From: Aradus depressus
Taxonomy: Eukaryota; Arthropoda; Insecta; Hemiptera; Aradidae
Length of the DNA: 64,000 nt
Direction of reading: 5' to 3'
NCBI GenBank assembly: GCA_963662175.1
Contig: OY759221.1
Coordinates: 24,043,027 to 24,107,026 of the forward strand
Each line of letters begins with the position of its first letter. Positions within the stretch are counted from its first letter, which is position 1. Below are positions 61,471 to 64,000 of this stretch, piece after piece. Position numbers and translations under genes: made by a program. Under the pieces are notes generated by a model. That model made no database searches and was not told where the DNA came from. It was given only the letters and a program-made list of their open reading frames with translations.

Positions 61471-62400
61471 CCCGAACTCTTCAATTTATTTTTAAATGGC
61501 AAAGAGTTAGAGATTGTTTAGGATCTGAAGCTATTGGGACTTATATTTGATCGCAAACTTACCTGGCTTTCACATATAAACATGTTAAAAAACAAATGTA
61601 CAAAAGCCCTGGACATGTTAGCGGTCATATCGCATACCCGTTGGGGCGCGGATCGCAGATGGATGTCCCACTTCTACAAGGCCTACATCAGATCCAAACT
61701 GGACTATGGAAGTATCGTATATTCTTCCGCATCAGAGAGAACTCTGGCAATGCTCAACAGTATACACCACCGTGGGCTGCGCCTAATGACTGGAGATTTC
61801 CGTACTAGCCCCACAAGCAGTTTATGTGCCGAAACAGGAGAGCCCCCTCTTGGGTATAGAAGAAAAATGCTGGCCTTAAACTATATGCAAAAACTTAGAG
61901 CGGCTGCTGGTCATCTGAACAAGTTTGACGTGCTGAACTTTGACCTTTCCAGAGTATACGAAGCGAAACCAAAAATGGCCCAGCCTCTTGGCATTCGTAC
62001 TCGAGAACTGTTGGAAAGGCTTCATGTCCGTAATTTTAAACTGCTATCTTCATGTACTCCGTCCGTTCCTCCCTGGATTGTACCCCCAATCCTCACGATC
62101 CTCAAGTTAACTAATCTCCTAAAGTCTGAAACCCCTCCATATTTTTACAAGTTTGCTGCACAAGAGTTGATACAGTCTTACTCAGGACTAACAGTAATAT
62201 ATACTGATGGGTCCAAAACACCCAACGGTGTGGGAGCCGCCTTCACTATTAACGATTGAACATACTCTGTAACTCACGTTACATAATTTCACATAATTTC
62301 AACGATTGAACATACTCTGTAACTCACGTTACATAATTTCACGTGCTCTCAGTACAGTTGCCTATCAGATGAATGCAAATATAAAAAAATAATAATAATG
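61471..62400 (+). pseudogene. I/R1-type LINE: RT thumb to start of RNase H
   Basis: From 61471: LFLNGKELEIV, stop (61519-61521), DLKLLGLIFDRKLTWLSHI, RSKLDYGSIVYSSASERTL, TSPTSSLCAETGEPPLGYRR, and VIYTDGSKTPNGVGAAFTIND. YTDGSK is the RNase H start with its first catalytic Asp; LGLIFDRKLTW and LDYGSIVYSSA are typical of the RT thumb. 241 codons are uninterrupted. The next RNase H strand (TYSVTHVT) continues after a stop and is duplicated by a 50-bp tandem repeat. Then decay. The 3.3-kb remnant contains the following part of a related element. Confidence 0.9.
62251..62340 (+). repeat. 50-bp tandem duplication inside LINE remnant
   Basis: 'aacgattgaacatactctgt' begins at 62251 and again at 62301; the unit of 50 bp includes a small inner repeat of acataatttc. 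The second copy is 40 bp identical and then joins normal RNase H sequence. A recent slippage-like event. 62401-62754 is AT-rich without a gene. Confidence 0.9.
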
Positions 62401-62754
62401 ACATATATAAAGGAACCTTTAACAAACTAAATAAATATCATAAATAAATAAAAAAAAGTATAAATAAAAATAAGTAATTACAAATTAATAATAATAATAA
62501 TGTAATAAAGACAGTAAATATGGAGTGGGGATGTAGGTAGTGAATATCAATATAATATGTAAGTTGAAATACATTATTTGTTAACAATGAATGATCTAAG
62601 TTTCAGAGCGCTGATCAAATAATAGAAAATGTTTGAGATATAATTCTTATTATGGGCCAGGAGTAATGTATAAAAGTTGGATCGGTCTATACTGAGACTC
62701 TGAGGCAGGAAGTGGCTTCTGAAGGGTATATCGATTCTATAATGTCTTATAATA

Positions 62755-63115
62755 CGCTATACTCTTAGGACCCTCTAAGGACGAAACCTATTGATTTTCA
62801 GCTAAATCGATCATAGGAAAACCGGAATCAGGGGGCTTAACACAAAAACTCAAATAACCATTGTAATAAATGTATTGACATTTTATATATAAATTAATAA
62901 CCCCATAAGGGCGACACCATTTAATTTTCTGCGGAATCGACCAAAAGGGAAGGGGGATCAGAGGGGGGACTCAACTGAAATACCAAAATAACTGCCAATG
63001 TACTTAATGGAATGTATCGATACAAAATTTTATGAGGATTCAAAAACCACTATACGTAAGTGATTAATTCGTAATGGGGAAGCACATAGCCGGTGATTCA
63101 CCGACGACTTTATTT
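62755..63115 (+). repeat. D-family repeat, three modules
   Basis: Modules at about 62770-62870, 62890-62990 and 63000-63060, then the terminus 'cgtaatggggaagcacatag', 'ggtgattcaccgacgac'. Confidence 0.65.
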
Positions 63116-63193
63116 ATCATGTATATATTATATTTTATCCTGAATGATACATTCCATACTCTCTATGTTATTTGCTAAATCTTATTGTACTAA

Positions 63194-63484
63194 TGCTTGG
63201 CTTACTGAGCTCTAGGTACCGGGTTCGAAACCCGGCCGAGGTCCTTATTTTATTTTATCTGGGAGATAAAAAAAATATTTAAGCATACCGTCCTTCGGAT
63301 GTGACGTTAAGCGATACTCCCGAGCTTGTACGAAGTCAGATACTCGTTAAAGACCCCTATCCTAGGTGAATAAAAATTTAGGGTTGTCAAAATTTAGGAC
63401 TCTTACAGAAAAGTCAGGTCAGTTCACCAGAGAGACGAAAGGAACCTCTGGTAGTAGGCGAAAAGACCGATTTTATAATGAGTC
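63194..63484 (+). mobile_element. SINE1, ends worn
   Basis: B box 'gggttcgaaaccc' is perfect; the A box half is lost. The body is recognisable up to 'gtagtaggcgaaaagacc'; the tail is lost. Confidence 0.8.
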
Positions 63485-63554
63485 ATTCTCATTACCATAA
63501 GGTATGAATTCTTTAGTGTAATCAAAGTATATCAATCACTTTTAACATTTTATA

Positions 63555-64000
63555 TTATGTGTGCCCCTCCCTCAAAATAATACTGTACGATACCTAGGAC
63601 AGACATTAGAACGAAGACTGACATGGAACCCTCACACACGTCTAACACGAAACACGCTGAACCGTCGACTCAAAATACTCTACGGACTTCTAAATAGACG
63701 ATCAAAATTAGACATGACACAAAAACGGAACTGTTACACTTACTTAGACCATTATGGACATACGGATCACATCAAACGAATTCAGACGTTTCAGTCAAAA
63801 ACCCTTAGACTGATAACGCTGTGCTCCCCATACATAAACAACAGAACACTTCATAAACGATGTTATGATACCCACAGTACCCGACACAATACAAACTACT
63901 TACATACGTTTTTTTAGAAAACTTTACACACATACAAACCCAGAAATACGTACTTTATCTTCACAACACTCACCACAAAACCCCCCACGAAGGTTGAAGA
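63555..64000 (+). pseudogene. Jockey-type LINE fragment, cut by window edge
   Basis: TVRYLGQTLERRLTWNPHTR, then LNRRLKILYGLLNRRSKLDM, IKRIQTFQSKTLRLITL and YINNRTLH. This is the RT thumb, collinear with the minus-strand copy at 35.4-36.1 kb and nearly the same as 11200-11400 over its last third. A ~25-residue gap after YTYLDHYGHT, compared with the 35-kb copy (SILKPMWTYGLELWGSAKAS), shows an internal deletion. A stop at 63915-63917 follows YLHTFF. Confidence 0.85.

Overview
This window reads as AT-rich nuclear DNA of an arthropod, most likely an insect, and possibly a hemipteran (low confidence). It contains mariner, hAT and PIF/Harbinger transposons, Jockey-, I/R1- and RTE-type LINEs, a Penelope-like element (PLE) with a GIY-YIG fragment, and tRNA-derived SINEs whose 3' tails are runs of CCTAA, the complement of the arthropod telomere unit TTAGG. 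I found no intact host protein gene, rRNA, free-standing tRNA gene, CRISPR array or bacterial operon. Everything recognisable is a mobile-element relic, a tandem or inverted repeat, or unassigned AT-rich sequence.

Family names used below are mine. SINE1 is a ~340-bp tRNA-headed SINE (six full-length copies and many fragments). SINE2 is a second tRNA-headed SINE with an A-rich tail. D is a dispersed repeat bounded by ACTTCCCC/GGGGAAGT motifs. E6 is a dispersed unit that starts with an (AAT)n run. R3 is a low-identity repeat concentrated at 51-53 kb. PLE-HHR units are short, often fold-back, elements that carry a hammerhead-ribozyme core.

Layout. 0-9 kb: SINE1 pieces, a BED-finger hAT remnant, an RNase H LINE remnant, a fold-back pair of hammerheads, a PLE GIY-YIG fragment and another hammerhead. 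9-20 kb: a SINE1 split by a hAT, a Jockey 3' end, a hammerhead element split by a Harbinger, and a D copy split by a stack of SINEs. 20-31 kb: two more hATs, several fold-back elements including one with poly-C/poly-G arms, and a pyrimidine-rich tract. 31-36 kb: a TIR element whose terminal repeat has expanded into a 30-bp minisatellite, an E6 copy split by a hAT, and a Jockey 3' end. 36-46 kb: an inverted pair of variant SINE1s, an RTE 3' end, and a ~135-bp satellite hit by a hammerhead element with a 12-bp target-site duplication. 46-64 kb: an inverted duplication containing SINE1, two deleted mariners, a hAT, the best complete hammerhead (56.84 kb), and two LINE reverse-transcriptase tails.

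The most notable feature is the recurring motif CUGANGA - hairpin - GAAA, the catalytic core of hammerhead ribozymes. It appears in at least three unrelated-looking repeat types, some able to form all three helices and others broken at catalytic positions. Because the elements are nested with recognisable target-site duplications, the relative order of many insertions can be read directly. All calls were made by eye from sequence; none rests on a database search.
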